A stretch of DNA of 64,000 nucleotides from Pararge aegeria (GCF_905163445.1 NC_053190.1:17951001-18015000); one strand, 5' to 3'; counted from the stretch's first letter, positions 32,011 through 43,745 are shown. Program-made: numbers and translations. Notes: a model not told the origin generated them from the letters alone.

Positions 32011-32274
32011 AAATGAAAGCATTATTATAATATAATGTATATATATGTGGTGTTGGAGCTGCCTCGTTGAGTCGAGAGTCTTGTTTAAAATAAAAGTTTA
32101 TTATTTTACCATTGTTCTCAAAATCTATTGGATTGATTTGATTGCTGGTTCTTTGAAATGTTTTAGGGTTATAGCCCACCAGGACACGCTACAGTTGTGG
32201 TTTACTAATTGATTCAGCTTTGTGTTTATGTAAACTATTCTATGTGCTCAAAAGTGTGTGAAATCTAACAATAC

Positions 32275-32575
32275 GCTCTTGGCCAGGCTGGTGGGCTAAG
32301 GCCCGAATCCTCCACATTATGAGACCCGTGCCCTGCCGTGGGCCGATAGTGGATTCATAATAATGACGATGATGATAATCTCTCTTCTGTAGCTACCTTT
32401 TAAGCCTGTGGTTGCCTGGAACAAATCACTATATAGCGCCAAGGTCTTGCTTGCCAAGGTCGCTGATTGTATGCGTTGTTTGTATAGTAGTTACATAAAT
32501 TATAATACAATGGAGAAACTTAACCTACTCGTATATACATATAAATATATATATATATATATATATAATATATAT
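32275..32575 (+). repeat. S3 tail, LINE hairpin tail and (TA)n tract
   Basis: 32280-32370 S3 tail (gccaggctggtgggctaagg). 32390-32470 diverged LINE tail (gtggttgcctggaacaaatc). 32545-32575 (ta)n. Confidence 0.6.
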
Positions 32576-32804
32576 AGGTCTACGAATTTTAATATAAATA
32601 TTTTTTTCTTGTATTTTGTTTAACCAAGTGAATACTCCCATTAAAATACATGCTTGATAGTATTATACACTTTCAAATAAAAAAAGAATTATTAAAATCG
32701 GTTCAAATTTAACGGAGCTATGAAGTAAAATTGATAAAAACATTTCATCCCGTTTCCCGGAGGAAACTTTTTGTTAATCGGGATAAAAATAATCCAAATT
32801 CAAA

Positions 32805-33015
32805 TTAAAATTCAAAATTTCTTTATTCATGTAGGCCTATCACAGGCACTTAAATCTAAAGCTACAAGGGTTCCAAACGCGCCCTGGTCTAAAAAGAGCC
32901 CACAACAAACTTAGCCGGGTATTTTTTTTTTGGTTATCACCATCTCACAGTTTATTTATATTAAGCTATAAAGCTAGAGCAATTCACACCCAAGCTTTTT
33001 ATCGTTCAAGTAACC
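32805..33015 (-). repeat. CR1 3' UTR piece (family H)
   Basis: caaaatttctttattcatgt, ggcctatcacaggcac, ttccaaacgcgccctggtct, tatcaccatctcacag and agagcaattcacacccaagc, the 3' UTR of the CR1 copies at 4790-5560 and 62088-62830. Confidence 0.8.
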
Positions 33016-33252
33016 CTTAATATTCTAATAGGATTTTATCCTATATGTTGACCCGGAATACCAGCTACCGGTATACCAAATTTTATTCAAATCCGTTCAG
33101 TAGTTTTCACGTGATGCCCGGACAGACAGACAGACAAAAACTAAATAAAAATCTGTTTTGAACTCAGTATCGATTATAAAGCGTCCCCCAGTTAAAATTA
33201 TCAAAATATATGAAATGTACCGAAATCTTCCAGTTACAGTTTTATTATAAAC

Positions 33253-33540
33253 TAGCTGTTGCCCGCGACTTCGTCTGCGTTTGATTTTGTTTTTAAAGTA
33301 TTCAGTATGGCTTAGCCTTAAGTGAGTATTGTAGTATATATATACATATATAACATGTGACAAATAATTTGCAATAAAATAATATTGCGACTATAATTAA
33401 AGATCTAAGATATCCTATCTCTTAAGTTGGACCAGACTGCTCACGGTGTGCCAATTTAATTTAAAATCGGTTAAGTAGTTTAGGAGTCCATCGCGGACAA
33501 ACATCGTGACAGGAGATTTATATATATTAAGATAAGATAT
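33253..33540 (+). repeat. Interspersed repeat, family F
   Basis: actagctgttgcccgcgact to gatttatatatattaagat; near-identical copies at 35868-36172 and 54759-55063. Confidence 0.9.
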
Positions 33541-33544
33541 AGAT

Positions 33545-34100
33545 TTATTCACAATATAGCCTATCGGTAACTTACTGGATGTGGACGATAAGCTTTTTTT
33601 GAAGCACTGAAAATTCTTAGTTTACCCAAAAAGAGATTGGGAATTCTACGCGTACAAAGAAGCGGGCATCAGCAAGTTGAAAAAAAAATAACATAATAAT
33701 TCAAACTCGCTCCGTAGTTATAATACATGCAAAATTACCATTTCTAGTTTCTTTGCATTAAAATGAGGCCTAATAAAATATATTGGCGGGTTTTACATTA
33801 ATATGCACATTATATTACTATTCGATGAATAATTGGTCAGATGCAGTGATTATTTTAACCGATTCCAGAAAGGAGCAGGGCTTTATTACTGCTACTTTAC
33901 GTGGTACTTTATAACAAAGTAAAATAACAAATTTATGACAAAAAAAAACTTTGTTTAACCCAATTTTGTTAAACAGCTAAGGTGCAAGAATTTAATTTTT
34001 TCTACAACATCTTTAAGTCGGTGCTAACTAAAATGTAAACATTACTAAGTATAAATAATAAGGTAGGAATTTTAGGTATATACTCGTAGTAGCAAGGAAA
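33545..34100. other. Unassigned AT-rich sequence
   Basis: No feature recognised. Confidence 0.5.
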
Positions 34101-34104
34101 ATAC

Positions 34105-34310
34105 CAAATTCAAAAATTCTTTATTCATGTAGGCCTATCACAGGCACTTATGAAGCGTTCATGTATGTTAACACAATTGTATGGAGATGGTGATAACTTC
34201 GTTCCCACTTAAACCAAAAGAGCGAGGTTTCCTAACGCGCCCTGGTCTAAGAAGAGCAAACTTAGCCGGGTATTTTTTTTTTATCACCATCTCACAGTAA
34301 ATTAATATAA
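34105..34310 (-). repeat. CR1 3' UTR piece (family H)
   Basis: aaaattctttattcatgtag, aacgcgccctggtctaagaa, tatcaccatctcacagtaaa. Confidence 0.8.
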
Positions 34311-34369
34311 CATATCTATAAAATATACTGTTTATTAGAAAGCATATTATGCTTGTAAGCATGTTATAA

Positions 34370-34525
34370 AAAAGAAACTCTCGGACCTCAGCGCCATCTG
34401 TCGTGCTGATTTGTGAATCTAAACAATCCAGGGTGCCACCCAAATGCATACCAAAAAATTCATTCAAATCGGTCCAGTGACATACACACGCACACAAGAA
34501 ATATATATATATATAGATGACTGGA
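34370..34525 (+). repeat. Interspersed repeat, family G
   Basis: tcagcgccatctgtcgtgct, gtgccacccaaatgcatacc, ending in a (ta)n run. Confidence 0.7.
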
Positions 34526-34529
34526 TTCC

Positions 34530-35180
34530 GTTTCAGTAGGCAAATTCGCAATTATTATTTTTTGCAATTTTAGTTGCATATCTCCTAGGAGTCATCAAAT
34601 TCATCGTAAATTTAATTTTATGTTTTTATTTAAGTGTTTTTGCCTATTTAGCATCGCATTTGAAAAATTTCTATGGGACCAATTTGAGAGTATATCGTTT
34701 CAAATAAAGAATCGTTTTTCAAATCGTTGTAATACCTAATAACGGTTTTCTCAAGTAAAAAATAAAAACAAATGAATCTCCTCCTATTCTTGTAAGTTAA
34801 AAATTATACAACACAGATTACATATGTAGCTATATTATATCGTTGTTCTTATTATAAACTCAATCCATTAAAAGAGTATGTATATTTTACTTTATGTAAA
34901 ACAATGTTGGTACCTTACGTGTAATCCATAATGAGGCCACAATAGGTTCTCATTAAATATTCTAATCAATGTTTGCATACTTAAAATATGAACTTATTTA
35001 TATTTTTCTATTTGGCTAATGCACAACTAATATAATGTTAGCTTAAAGATATTCAATGACCATAATAAATTATTATTTATAGAGTTGAGAAACGAGATAA
35101 ACAAATGTATTCTTTTTAAATCTTAACGTAATGATCTGGTCGTGATACCGCCGTGATAATATCGCCGAAATACTTTTGCT
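34530..35180. other. Unassigned AT-rich sequence
   Basis: No gene or shared repeat recognised. Confidence 0.5.
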
Positions 35181-35224
35181 ACATATTCAAAGTCAAAGTC
35201 AAAAATATCTTTATACAAGTACCA

Positions 35225-35685
35225 TTTTTTTTTTTAAACGAGGAGGAAAAAATCCCTTCGGACTTCTGCCTTATGGCAAGGCATGTTTGACTTGCACGGA
35301 CTAAAACAACCCCCCCCTATCTGCCAGGTCTGCACGGAACCGCTGAGCATTACTTCATGCCGACCTTCTTAAGTGTTTTCTCTCTTTTCCTTCTCATCTC
35401 TTTCTCGTTCCTCTCTCCTCACCATAATGCTTCTTAGCATATGTGCATATTTTTGCCATTCCTCTTCACTGGAGAGCATGCGCGCTATCAGACTCTGGGA
35501 GTCTACATTACTGCTCGCTCCCTGTGCTACGGATCTCAAGTCTTTGCAAGCAGGACATTCAAAAATAGCATGTCTAGGGGTGTCTTCCTCTCCACAAAAG
35601 TAGCATTCAGTAGGTTGCCACCTAATTCTTTTGATGCGTACATGAGAACTACACTGTAGTGAGATAATGACGATAACCATATTCC
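35225..35685 (-). mobile_element. R1-clade LINE, 5'-truncated, with poly(A) tail
   Basis: On the minus strand an open frame (35369-35680) encodes the RT C-terminal zinc-binding end, ECYFCGEEDTPRHAIFECPA (CX2CX8HX4C), then a charged tail RREERERDEKEKRENT. A 3' UTR and an A-run (t-run at 35225-35236) follow. It appears to sit within a family H sequence, whose ttccaaacgcgtcctcgtct resumes at 35687. Confidence 0.8.
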
Positions 35686-35867
35686 AAACGCGTCCTCGTC
35701 TAAGAAGAAGCCCACAACAAACTTATGATACTTTTTATTAAAAAAATATATATATATTTTACGAAAGATAAGAATATTTCATGTCTGACTATGACTATGT
35801 ACGCTGCGTCCCGAAATTTACGCGGGCGAAGCTGCAAGGAATATATAGTATTTTATATTTATACTAG

Positions 35868-36172
35868 CTGTTGCCCGCGACTTCGTCTGCGTTTCATTTT
35901 GTTTTTAAAGTATTCAGTATCGCTAAGCCTTAAATGAGTATAGTAGTATATATATCTATATATATATATAACATGTGACTGTGAATTAATTATAGACAAA
36001 TAATTTGCAATAAATTAAAATTGCGACTATAATTAAAGATCTAAGCTATCCTATCTCTTAAGTTGGACCAGACTGCTCACGGTGTGCCAATTTAATTTAA
36101 AATCGGTTAAGTAATTTAGGAGTCCATCGCGGACAAACATCGTGACAGGAGATTTATATATATTAAGATATT
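35868..36172 (+). repeat. Interspersed repeat, family F
   Basis: Same ends as at 33253-33540, with a (ta)n expansion inside. Confidence 0.9.
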
Positions 36173-36179
36173 ACGTATA

Positions 36180-36400
36180 TTTATTTAAATTATCTACCTA
36201 TTTGTATCTATATATTTTGGGTTTTTATGTATATCTTTCAACACTCTTGGCACTATCCCGTTCTTTTGCTGCAAGTCCTATCTACAAAGGTTGCCTGTAA
36301 GAGTTTGCTTGCATAAAGCCGCCTTTGCATATCTACTTTGTGTACTTACTGTTTCTTTTTCTGTATATTATAGGTGCAATAAAGTGTTTCTTTTTCTTCT
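36180..36400 (+). repeat. LINE 3' tail (hairpin type, diverged)
   Basis: aaaggttgcctgtaagagtt, ataaagccgcctttgcatat, tgcaataaagtgtttc. Confidence 0.6.
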
Positions 36401-36409
36401 TTAACTGGT

Positions 36410-36690
36410 GGTAAATCTAAGATTTTAGTGACATGTTAGAGAGTACTATCGGTTTGTACGAGACATCGTACCGCTTACCGGAACAACTTTGCCGTGGTAA
36501 CTAGCCACGGCCGTAGCCTCCCACCAGACAAAAAATTCTGGTCTCAGAAAGCAGGCACGCTGCCTAGTGAGCCAACCAGCTGCCCAAAAAAGGCGTGTGA
36601 AATCAACCAATCCGCACTTGGCCAGCTTACGGCATAAACCCTTCATTCTGAAAGGAGAACCGTGCCCTGTAGTGGGCCGGTAATGAAGTG
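36410..36690. repeat. S2 (inverted) next to S3 tail (forward)
   Basis: 36410-36535: gtaactagccacggccgtag, ctcccaccagac (S2, minus). 36595-36690: ccgcacttggccagcttacg, gtagtgggccggtaatg (S3, plus). Confidence 0.65.
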
Positions 36691-36892
36691 ACAATGATGA
36701 AGTTATGGGCCTGAGGTAGTTTAGGGAGATCAGGGAGATTCTTCCGATGCAGTTACGAAGTAAAAAGCCCTCTTTTCAAAGCATTCTGCCAGAACTTGTA
36801 CACAACTGTGGTTTAAATACACTAGACGTGCGTACAGTGCTATCAAGATCCAGCATATAGTATAAGATTGCCCCATAAGATTGGTATAAGAT

Positions 36893-37024
36893 TGACGGCT
36901 GACTGGCGCAGAGGGCAGCGACCCTGCTTTCGGAGTCCAAGGCCGTGGGTTCGATTCCCACAACTGGAAAATGTTTGTGTGTATGGCGATGTGTGTATTG
37001 TCGTAGTATATTTATTTATTTTTA
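36893..37024 (+). repeat. SINE S1 with internal deletion
   Basis: Intact tRNA-like head (gactggcgcagagggcagcg; gtgggttcgattcccacaac), then gtttgtgtg jumps straight to tatggcgatgtgtgtattgt, skipping the middle of the S1 body, and ends gtagtatatttatttatt. Confidence 0.85.
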
Positions 37025-37218
37025 TTATTTATTGCCCGACTTCTTTGACTTAACACGTTCCAGAATCGCTTCCTTTTGGGAACGTTTACGTCGCTCTCTA
37101 CTAATGAGGTTCTCCGGGTCAATGTACGAGTCCTTGGATGTCGCCTTCTTCCGGCATTGGTTGAAACAACATCGCAGTGCGAATCGGAAAGAAAAGAACT
37201 TTATTAGAATTATTTTAT
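37025..37218 (-). other. Orphan coding-like segment
   Basis: About 64 codons open on the minus strand, ending at TAA (37025-37027). The C-terminal half reads RCCFNQCRKKATSKDSYIDP, then ENLISRERRKRSQKEAILER, then VKSKKSGNK: highly charged, GC-richer than the flanks, with balanced codon use. I do not recognise the family. It could be a last exon, a retrocopy or part of an unknown element. The opposite strand is also open, and no convincing acceptor is seen at the upstream side, which is AT-only. Confidence 0.35.
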
Positions 37219-37219
37219 T

Positions 37220-37700
37220 TTATTATAATATTGTTTTTATTTGTATTATTATTATTATTTGCAATTTTAATTTGATTGCAGTTAAATTATCGTAGTATGG
37301 ATTTGATTAGCTTCAAAGTATTTTTAATATATATATTTTTTTAATTTTAGCCATACAACAATTGTCGCTTAGACAGTGTCAAGTGTACCTATGAATCGTC
37401 TCGTGCTATTTATAAGTCTGATTCTAAAATAACTATTACGCTTTGGCCATACACGTTTAAATTAAAAAAAAAATGTCTGTCTGTTTGTCGTCGCTTATCT
37501 AGGTGCGGAGTTTTATAGGCAGGTAGAATAGTTGGTCACGTGATATTGTTTATTAGTGTAGTGTGTAGTGTAGTGTAGATAAAGTCCAATGGCTTACAAT
37601 GTATTGATACAATCGAATAGTAGCAATATGAGTAATTGATGCTACACGTGCCACAGAAATATCGAGCCATTAGTGTAACCGCAAAACAAAAGCCTGGTAT
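37220..37700. other. Unassigned sequence
   Basis: AT-rich; no feature recognised apart from a gtagtgtgtagtgtagtgta tract at about 37558-37578. Confidence 0.5.
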
Positions 37701-37701
37701 T

Positions 37702-37892
37702 TATTAACTTAGTGGTTAGGACTTCGGCTTCTGTATCATGGGGTCCAAGTTTGACCCCCCCCCCCCCCCCCGCTCGTACCTCTTACTTTTCCAAGTTATC
37801 TGCGTTTTAAGCAATTTAATATCACTATTTTAATAATAATGGAAAACATCGTAATCCGTGAGGTTCTCAAACACGTGTTAATTCGGTAAGTT
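37702..37892 (+). repeat. SINE S3 with a 17-C run
   Basis: agtggttaggacttcggctt head, a C17 run at 37755-37771 where other copies have a short G/C run, then aagttatctgcgttttaagc and the body. Confidence 0.7.
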
Positions 37893-37894
37893 TT

Positions 37895-38168
37895 TTTTTT
37901 TTTAATTTTTGGTGGGAAGTGATGATGCAATCCAAGATGGTAGCGGGCTAACCTGTTAGGAAGTACGGTACGGTACGATTCCCACAACTGGAAAATGTTT
38001 GTGTGATGAACATAAGTCTTTTCCAGTGTCTGGGTGTTTATCTGTATATTATAAGTATTTATTCATAAAAATATTTATCAGTCATCTTAGTACCCATAAC
38101 ACAAGCTACGCTTACTTTGGGGCTAGACGGCGATGTGTGTATTGTCGTAGTATATTTATTTATTGCTA
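37895..38168. repeat. S2 (inverted) fused to S1 (forward, headless)
   Basis: 37905-37970 S2 on the minus strand (gatggtagcgggctaac, acggtacggtacg). It runs directly into the S1 box B region gattcccacaactgg and the S1 body to gtagtatatttatttattg. Confidence 0.75.
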
Positions 38169-38169
38169 A

Positions 38170-39005
38170 AATATAACAATGTATTCTATTTATTATTATT
38201 ATCTGCTACTTAATTTAAAAGTTAGTAGCAATACGAGTGACCGAACGCTACACGTGCCACGCTAGTGCGTCGGTAATGATGCGGCCTGTGCGCAATTGTC
38301 TTAGTTTCGGCGTAATGAGGACAGTCATATCGCAGCCTTGGCAATGAACGTCGCATCAATGGCTGATTCATAACTCGATTAGGTATAACTGCGATCCACT
38401 CCTTAGCGCGACATTTAACAATTCGCTAGCGACTATGGTTTTCGAGCATCGAAACACTTTAAAAATGCGGTACCTTAATAATAATTGATTTTTTTATATA
38501 TATAAGGCACCCGGTATGAGAAAAATGTGAGGAGTAAAATCTACTGATGAATGACCTCGTTACGTTTTCGCTTTGCAACGTTGCATGCCCGGCAACTGTG
38601 GTGCGCAAACAGTCGCTTTCGTTTAATTAACTTGTTTTTCCTATTTAAGTTACCAAGGAAACCGAATATTATCTAGGTAAAGGAACAAACACATAAATGT
38701 ATGGGACTGAGTGAGATAGAAAACATTATAAATTTTTTTCCTATTCTTGTCACCATGGAAACTAAATAATAAACATTACATTTATCGTAATAGTTCTGAT
38801 ACTCTACATCCACATCAATCTCCCGTAGGCTACTTTTAAGAAGTTACACTTCCGCCGTGTGTGAATAAATTGCACAGGATTTTTGATTTACCCTTTCATA
38901 TGGTATTAATCTTTATACAGCTAAATAAACTCTTTTTGTGTATGTTTCGACAATCGTACTTAAGGAGTAAACTCCAGTCGTGCGTCGGAGCTGACACACA
39001 CTTTT
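38170..39005. other. Low-copy, CpG-containing sequence
   Basis: No repeat recognised. The stretch 38230-38480 is richer in CG dinucleotides than its neighbours and could be regulatory, but no defined promoter motif is visible. Confidence 0.35.
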
Positions 39006-39009
39006 TTTA

Positions 39010-39162
39010 TCATAATCATCAGTTAACGTCCAATGCTAGATAGGTTGCAGCCAGTTCCAGAATTCACGGTCCTGTGCGGCTTGTTTCCAGCTGCTCCCAG
39101 CTACTCGCTTGATGTCGTCTGTCCACCTCGTTGGGGCCGACCTTCGCTGCGTATACTGGGCG
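39010..39162 (-). repeat. RTE-type LINE fragment (family R)
   Basis: ctactcgcttgatgtcgtct, gtccacctcgttggggccga. Confidence 0.7.
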
Positions 39163-39164
39163 TT

Positions 39165-40190
39165 TGCCCATCGTGTTTGACATTTACTGGTTTAAAATTC
39201 ACCTACCACACCACACTTTTATCGCGAGTAAAAGTTTGTAGGTCAATAATAAACCAGTTTGATTGAACTGAAATCCAGAATATAATAAATATTTTGTATA
39301 TATTTATATATTCTGTTAGCCTAAGTTAGCCTAGATCCTAAAAAACTGAATGTTTTGCATGGTTATTATATGATCTTTTGAACTAATAGCATGATAGTAT
39401 GGAAAAGAGAAAAATTTATGGGTTGTATATAAAAAAGCTTGTTATAACAATAATAATCATCATATACTAAATAGAAGCAATTTATAGAAAAATCTGCTAA
39501 ATATTTTAATGTAAAGAAACATTAACCATCGACCTTTAAAGTCATAACTACAAACAATATGAGTAGCGATTTTTAACACGCTTTTATTTTATTTACTTCC
39601 TATTTCGTTTTATGCACCAGTATTACCGGTTTTCTATAAGAATAAAAATAATTGTTTTAGAGTAGGATTTAGGTCCATTTAACTGTTTTGATGCTCGAAA
39701 ACTACCGACGCGACGCTTGCGTGATGCTCAGTTTCGTGCTAAAGGTTCTAACATGTTTGTTTACTATTCTTTACTATAACTCTAACACGTGTTGAAAGTA
39801 TTTCTGATGTGAACGCATTGTTTAGTTCTATTATACTGAATTATCTATATCCAATACAAGCTGTTTCCCACGATTGCTAATGGTCGTAACGTAAAGTTGT
39901 ATTGGCCATACGGATACATTACTCGTACACGTAAACTCCTCCCGTACGTCTCGTCTCCTAAACGATGTGGAGAAATAACATGATGTGCAGGGCGGTGTAT
40001 CTAAAGATTATAATTGTTTTCATAATAAACTGAGTGTTTTATATAAGGATTAATTTTTATGCTCAAATAACAATTTACATTAACATTTTTTTTTTTGTCT
40101 TCTTAATTAATGAGGTAGCGGACCTTTTTTTACATCAACAACAGTCCAATATTATTGTAGCGTAGTAATAAAAGGATAAAGGAGTAATAT
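39165..40190. other. Unassigned sequence
   Basis: Mostly AT-rich, with a CpG-bearing stretch near 39690-39960. No gene or repeat recognised. Confidence 0.45.
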
Positions 40191-40399
40191 TAAGAGTAGA
40201 ATAGAATAGAATTTTATTGTTCACTATTTACACATAGAAGGGCAGTTGACAAGACCAGAACACAGTATACCCACAGCGTACAATTATATTATTAAATGGG
40301 TATAAAAACCTAAGTATAATCACAATGTAGAAATAAGGTCAAAATATATAGTGGAGGTATGTAGCATAGATATCCCCGATGGCGTATGAAGGTGCAAAT

Positions 40400-40610
40400 T
40401 AAAATTCAAAAATGTTTTATCATGTAGACCTTATCACAGGCACTTATGAAGCGTTCATATATTTGACGTGTTAAAATTTATGTTATGTGATGGTGATAAC
40501 TGCATTCGTTAACTTAAAACTAAAGCTAGGACGGTTCCAAACGTGCCCTGGTCTAATAAGGGACCACAACAAATTTAACCAGGTATTTTTTTTTTTGTTA
40601 TCACGTGCTG
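40400..40610 (-). repeat. CR1 3' UTR piece (family H)
   Basis: cttatgaagcgttcatatat, tccaaacgtgccctggtcta, acaacaaatttaaccaggta. Confidence 0.8.
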
Positions 40611-40674
40611 GAGTGACGACCGCGCTCTGGAAAACCTAGTGTTGGTATACATTCACCTTCAATTACATATATTA

Positions 40675-40800
40675 TGAAAATTAAGCTTAATTTGCTATAG
40701 TCCGCGAAAAGCAGGAGAAGCTGTATGGTGTTATTTAAATTTTTTTTCAATCCTTATACTCCATACCAAACAGATCTTCGGCAATGTAACCTCATGAGGG
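40675..40800 (+). repeat. Family M (MITE-like)
   Basis: attaagcttaatttgctata, ctgtatggtgttatttaaat, accaaacagatcttcggcaa. Confidence 0.7.
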
Positions 40801-40804
40801 TACT

Positions 40805-41590
40805 ATAGCAAAGTAACGCTAGCTTCTATTCAATACTTCAACTAGGTGCTTAAATGACGGACGGTAGCTCCGACACGGCAGGTAACAAATCAGGCGCAAG
40901 ACTGACATCTTATCGTGCCCTCAGGAATAGGGGTGAATCAATTCAATTCAAACTGCTGGATGGTAATTCTTTGACAGAAATACCCAATACTATTAATTGG
41001 CCCGACCTCACTCTTCATCTCGTGATCTGAAATCGAACATGCTAGCCACTAGATCATTCATTTATTTATTAAAAGAATAATAATAGTAATATGGCCAGGA
41101 ACCAGAGTTAAATTTTGCCATTAGGTATCTCTACCACAGGTGTCATCCCAAAAACGTTTCAAAACAATCTCGACATACTAAAAATGCCAAATTTCACTCG
41201 CACACTAATTCAAAAGCAGTACTTTACACATGTCCTATAACCCGAATTTTATTAACATCACCACTATTCTCAAAGCCGATAAAAAATACTACAAATGCTA
41301 CGACCCGCTTATCAGTTTATTTAGCCCTTTTAAAAAAAGAGATTTATTAGCAAAATAATATTGTTACAAGCGTCTTATAGGCTCAGTTAGTTAGTATTAC
41401 AACTTACTCTCTGTGTTATTACTAAAACTAAACAAAAACATATTTAACTTAATTACTATTATAACTACAGATTATCCTGAATGTACGCGAGCTCAAAGCT
41501 GCTCCATTCCATTTGAAATGGCATTGCAACGACCCAGGTACCTGCAGTCTTACCTACTTGCAATCATTTTTAGAATGCTGTTAGTAAGAG
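40805..41590. other. Unassigned sequence
   Basis: No gene recognised; 41413-41604 is a short ORF without motifs. Confidence 0.4.
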
Positions 41591-41599
41591 AATCCTGGA

Positions 41600-41935
41600 A
41601 TTGAGAATACGCTTTTATAATATGATCCTAAGGCAATTTTGGACCTACCAATGCATAAGTATAAAGAATAAGTTAAAACACATTTATTACAGCGAGGTTA
41701 CTATACAATTGATAAATTTCTTAATGACAAGGTTGCTTGGAAGCAACCTTAAAAGAAGAAGGATTAAAAATGAATGTTAAAGTCGATGTTGGAAAAGAGC
41801 AATTGCTGAGTTTCTTGCCGGCTTCTTTTAGGTAGAATCTGACTTCCAAACCGGTGGTAGAGTCACTACAAACAGACAGACTTGTTGTTTTAAAATTGCC
41901 TACTTTAAATAAATGGACTTTGAATTTTGATTTTT
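41600..41935 (+). pseudogene. CR1-like LINE 3' end (family D), with last coding residues
   Basis: Ends of the RT frame read THLLQRGYYTIDKFLNDKVA followed by W and K, the usual lepidopteran CR1-type C-terminus. The UTR follows: gagtttcttgccggcttctt, ccaaaccggtggtagagtca, ttaaataaatggactttgaa. Confidence 0.8.
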
Positions 41936-41939
41936 TTTA

Positions 41940-42880
41940 ATCGTTCATCAATGGAAGTAAGGCTTTAGAAGTGATTAACTATTTGTTTTTGTTAATATTA
42001 GTCTGAATTTATTATTCAGATTACATACCTAGGTACCTAATTATATAATAATCAATCAAAATTTTTAATAAAAATAATATAATCCCTATTTACATGTTAA
42101 TTAACATAATGGCTCGTGTCTCTTTTTATATTATCAACAGCGACTCGCCCCGACTTCGCATGGATGCAATGTAGATACTCATGTTTTTTTTTTATTTTCA
42201 GTCACAATAACTACAGTAAAATATTTTACAAAAATTCCGTCAATCTGTAGAATAGTTTGTTGACGTGATCAGCTCTCTTATAATAACGTAATAATATGTT
42301 TAGATGCTAAAACTATTTCGACTTATCCATAGGTAAGTAGATAGTGTATAAAAACAAATGATGTTTTATGGAGCTGCAAATGATTACTTGTGTGTGCGTG
42401 TACGTGTGTGGTGTGTGTATGTGTACGTGTGTGGTGTGTGTAAGCCCAAAATCCTAATGCAATTTTACGTCGCGACATTAAACAAGTACCTTTAGTTGTA
42501 GAAGTACAAACTTAAGTATATGGTGTGGGATTTTAATAATGCTACAACTTCATAACATAACTTATTTATTTATTCGATACCCTTCAATACATTTTTATTT
42601 CGCAATATTTTACAATATCTACCGAGCTAGACAAAGTATCTATTAATTTATGACATATATTCATGCCAATAGTTAATAATATTGTTTTATGCTAATAGCA
42701 CGGAATATTAAATAATTGTATTAGCATTTCGCAATTATTTTTTATGAAACCAAAAGTTCAAGGATTTTGAACACGTTTAATTGAAATATATCTACAGAGG
42801 TTATCTTCTACATTGTTTTCTTCGGAAAGTTGCATTTTTATCTGTAAAGAAAGTTTTTTCGACTGACTACAAGCTGTGAT
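41940..42880. other. Unassigned AT-rich sequence with a GT tract
   Basis: (gt)n-rich stretch at 42390-42445. Nothing else recognised. Confidence 0.5.
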
Positions 42881-42899
42881 CCCGCCAATAACCCCGTGC

Positions 42900-43132
42900 T
42901 TTTATGATCCAACGCGATCCACTGTTGGATATTATAGGTCTCTAGTAGGGAGTTCCAAAATTCACTGTCCTGGGCCGCTTGTAACCAGGCCGCTTGACGT
43001 CGTCGGTCCACCTCCTCGCCATTCCAGCATCTTGGGACCCCAACGCCCATCCGTTCTCCGAGCTATGTGTCCCGCCCATTGCCACTCTGGCTTCGAGACT
43101 CGTTGAGCTATGTCGGTAACTCTAGTTCTTCT
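42900..43132 (-). repeat. RTE-type LINE fragment (family R)
   Basis: ttgggaccccaacgcccatc, gttctccgagctatgtgtcc, gactcgttgagctatgtcgg. Confidence 0.8.
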
Positions 43133-43142
43133 ACTCCCAGCA

Positions 43143-43412
43143 CAGCTAAATATAAATATACTAATAAATATACTACGACACGCATCGGCATCTACCCCAA
43201 AAGTAATCGCAGCTCTTGTTATTAGTTTTTAGTTGACTGATGAATATTTTGAATGAATATGAATAATACATAAATACTTGTAATATACAGATAAACACCC
43301 ACACACTGAAAAACATTCTTTATCATCACAGAAACATTTTCCAGTTGTGGGAATCGAACCCACGGCCTTAGACTCAGAAAGCTCGCTGCCCACTGCGCCA
43401 TTGGCCGTTATC
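43143..43412 (-). repeat. tRNA-derived SINE S1, full-length type copy
   Basis: Read on the minus strand: head ggccaatggcgcagtgggca and gtgggttcgattcccacaac (boxes A and B), tail to gtagtatatttattagtata. Both pol III box matches and the shared body define S1. Confidence 0.85.
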
Positions 43413-43524
43413 TCCATTGCTTCGCCCGCTGAGTGTCTTAAAACGCTCAGCATTCTGTCTGAGGCTCATAGTGAGCGACCACGTATCAGAGCCAGAAGTC
43501 TGCACTGGCAACAAAATTAAATCC

Positions 43525-43745
43525 TTACTAATATGATAAACGCAAAAGGGTGTTTGTTTGTTTGTTTGTACTTCCTTTACACCTGGTCTTAGCAGCCAAT
43601 CAACTTAAATTTAGGCATAAGGTTAGCTAAAACAACGGATAGTAACATATTGTCCTTTTTATCCCAGGAACAAGCTCCTACGGGATTTGTAAAAAATCGT
43701 AATAAAGGCGGACGGAGACAGCGGGTAACAGCAAGTAAAATATAA
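43525..43745 (+). repeat. Interspersed repeat, family N
   Basis: ccttactaatatgataaacg, tgtttgtttgtttgtacttc, ccaatcaacttaaatttagg, gcgggtaacagcaagtaaaa; copies at 47245-47400 and 63312-63530. Confidence 0.75.
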
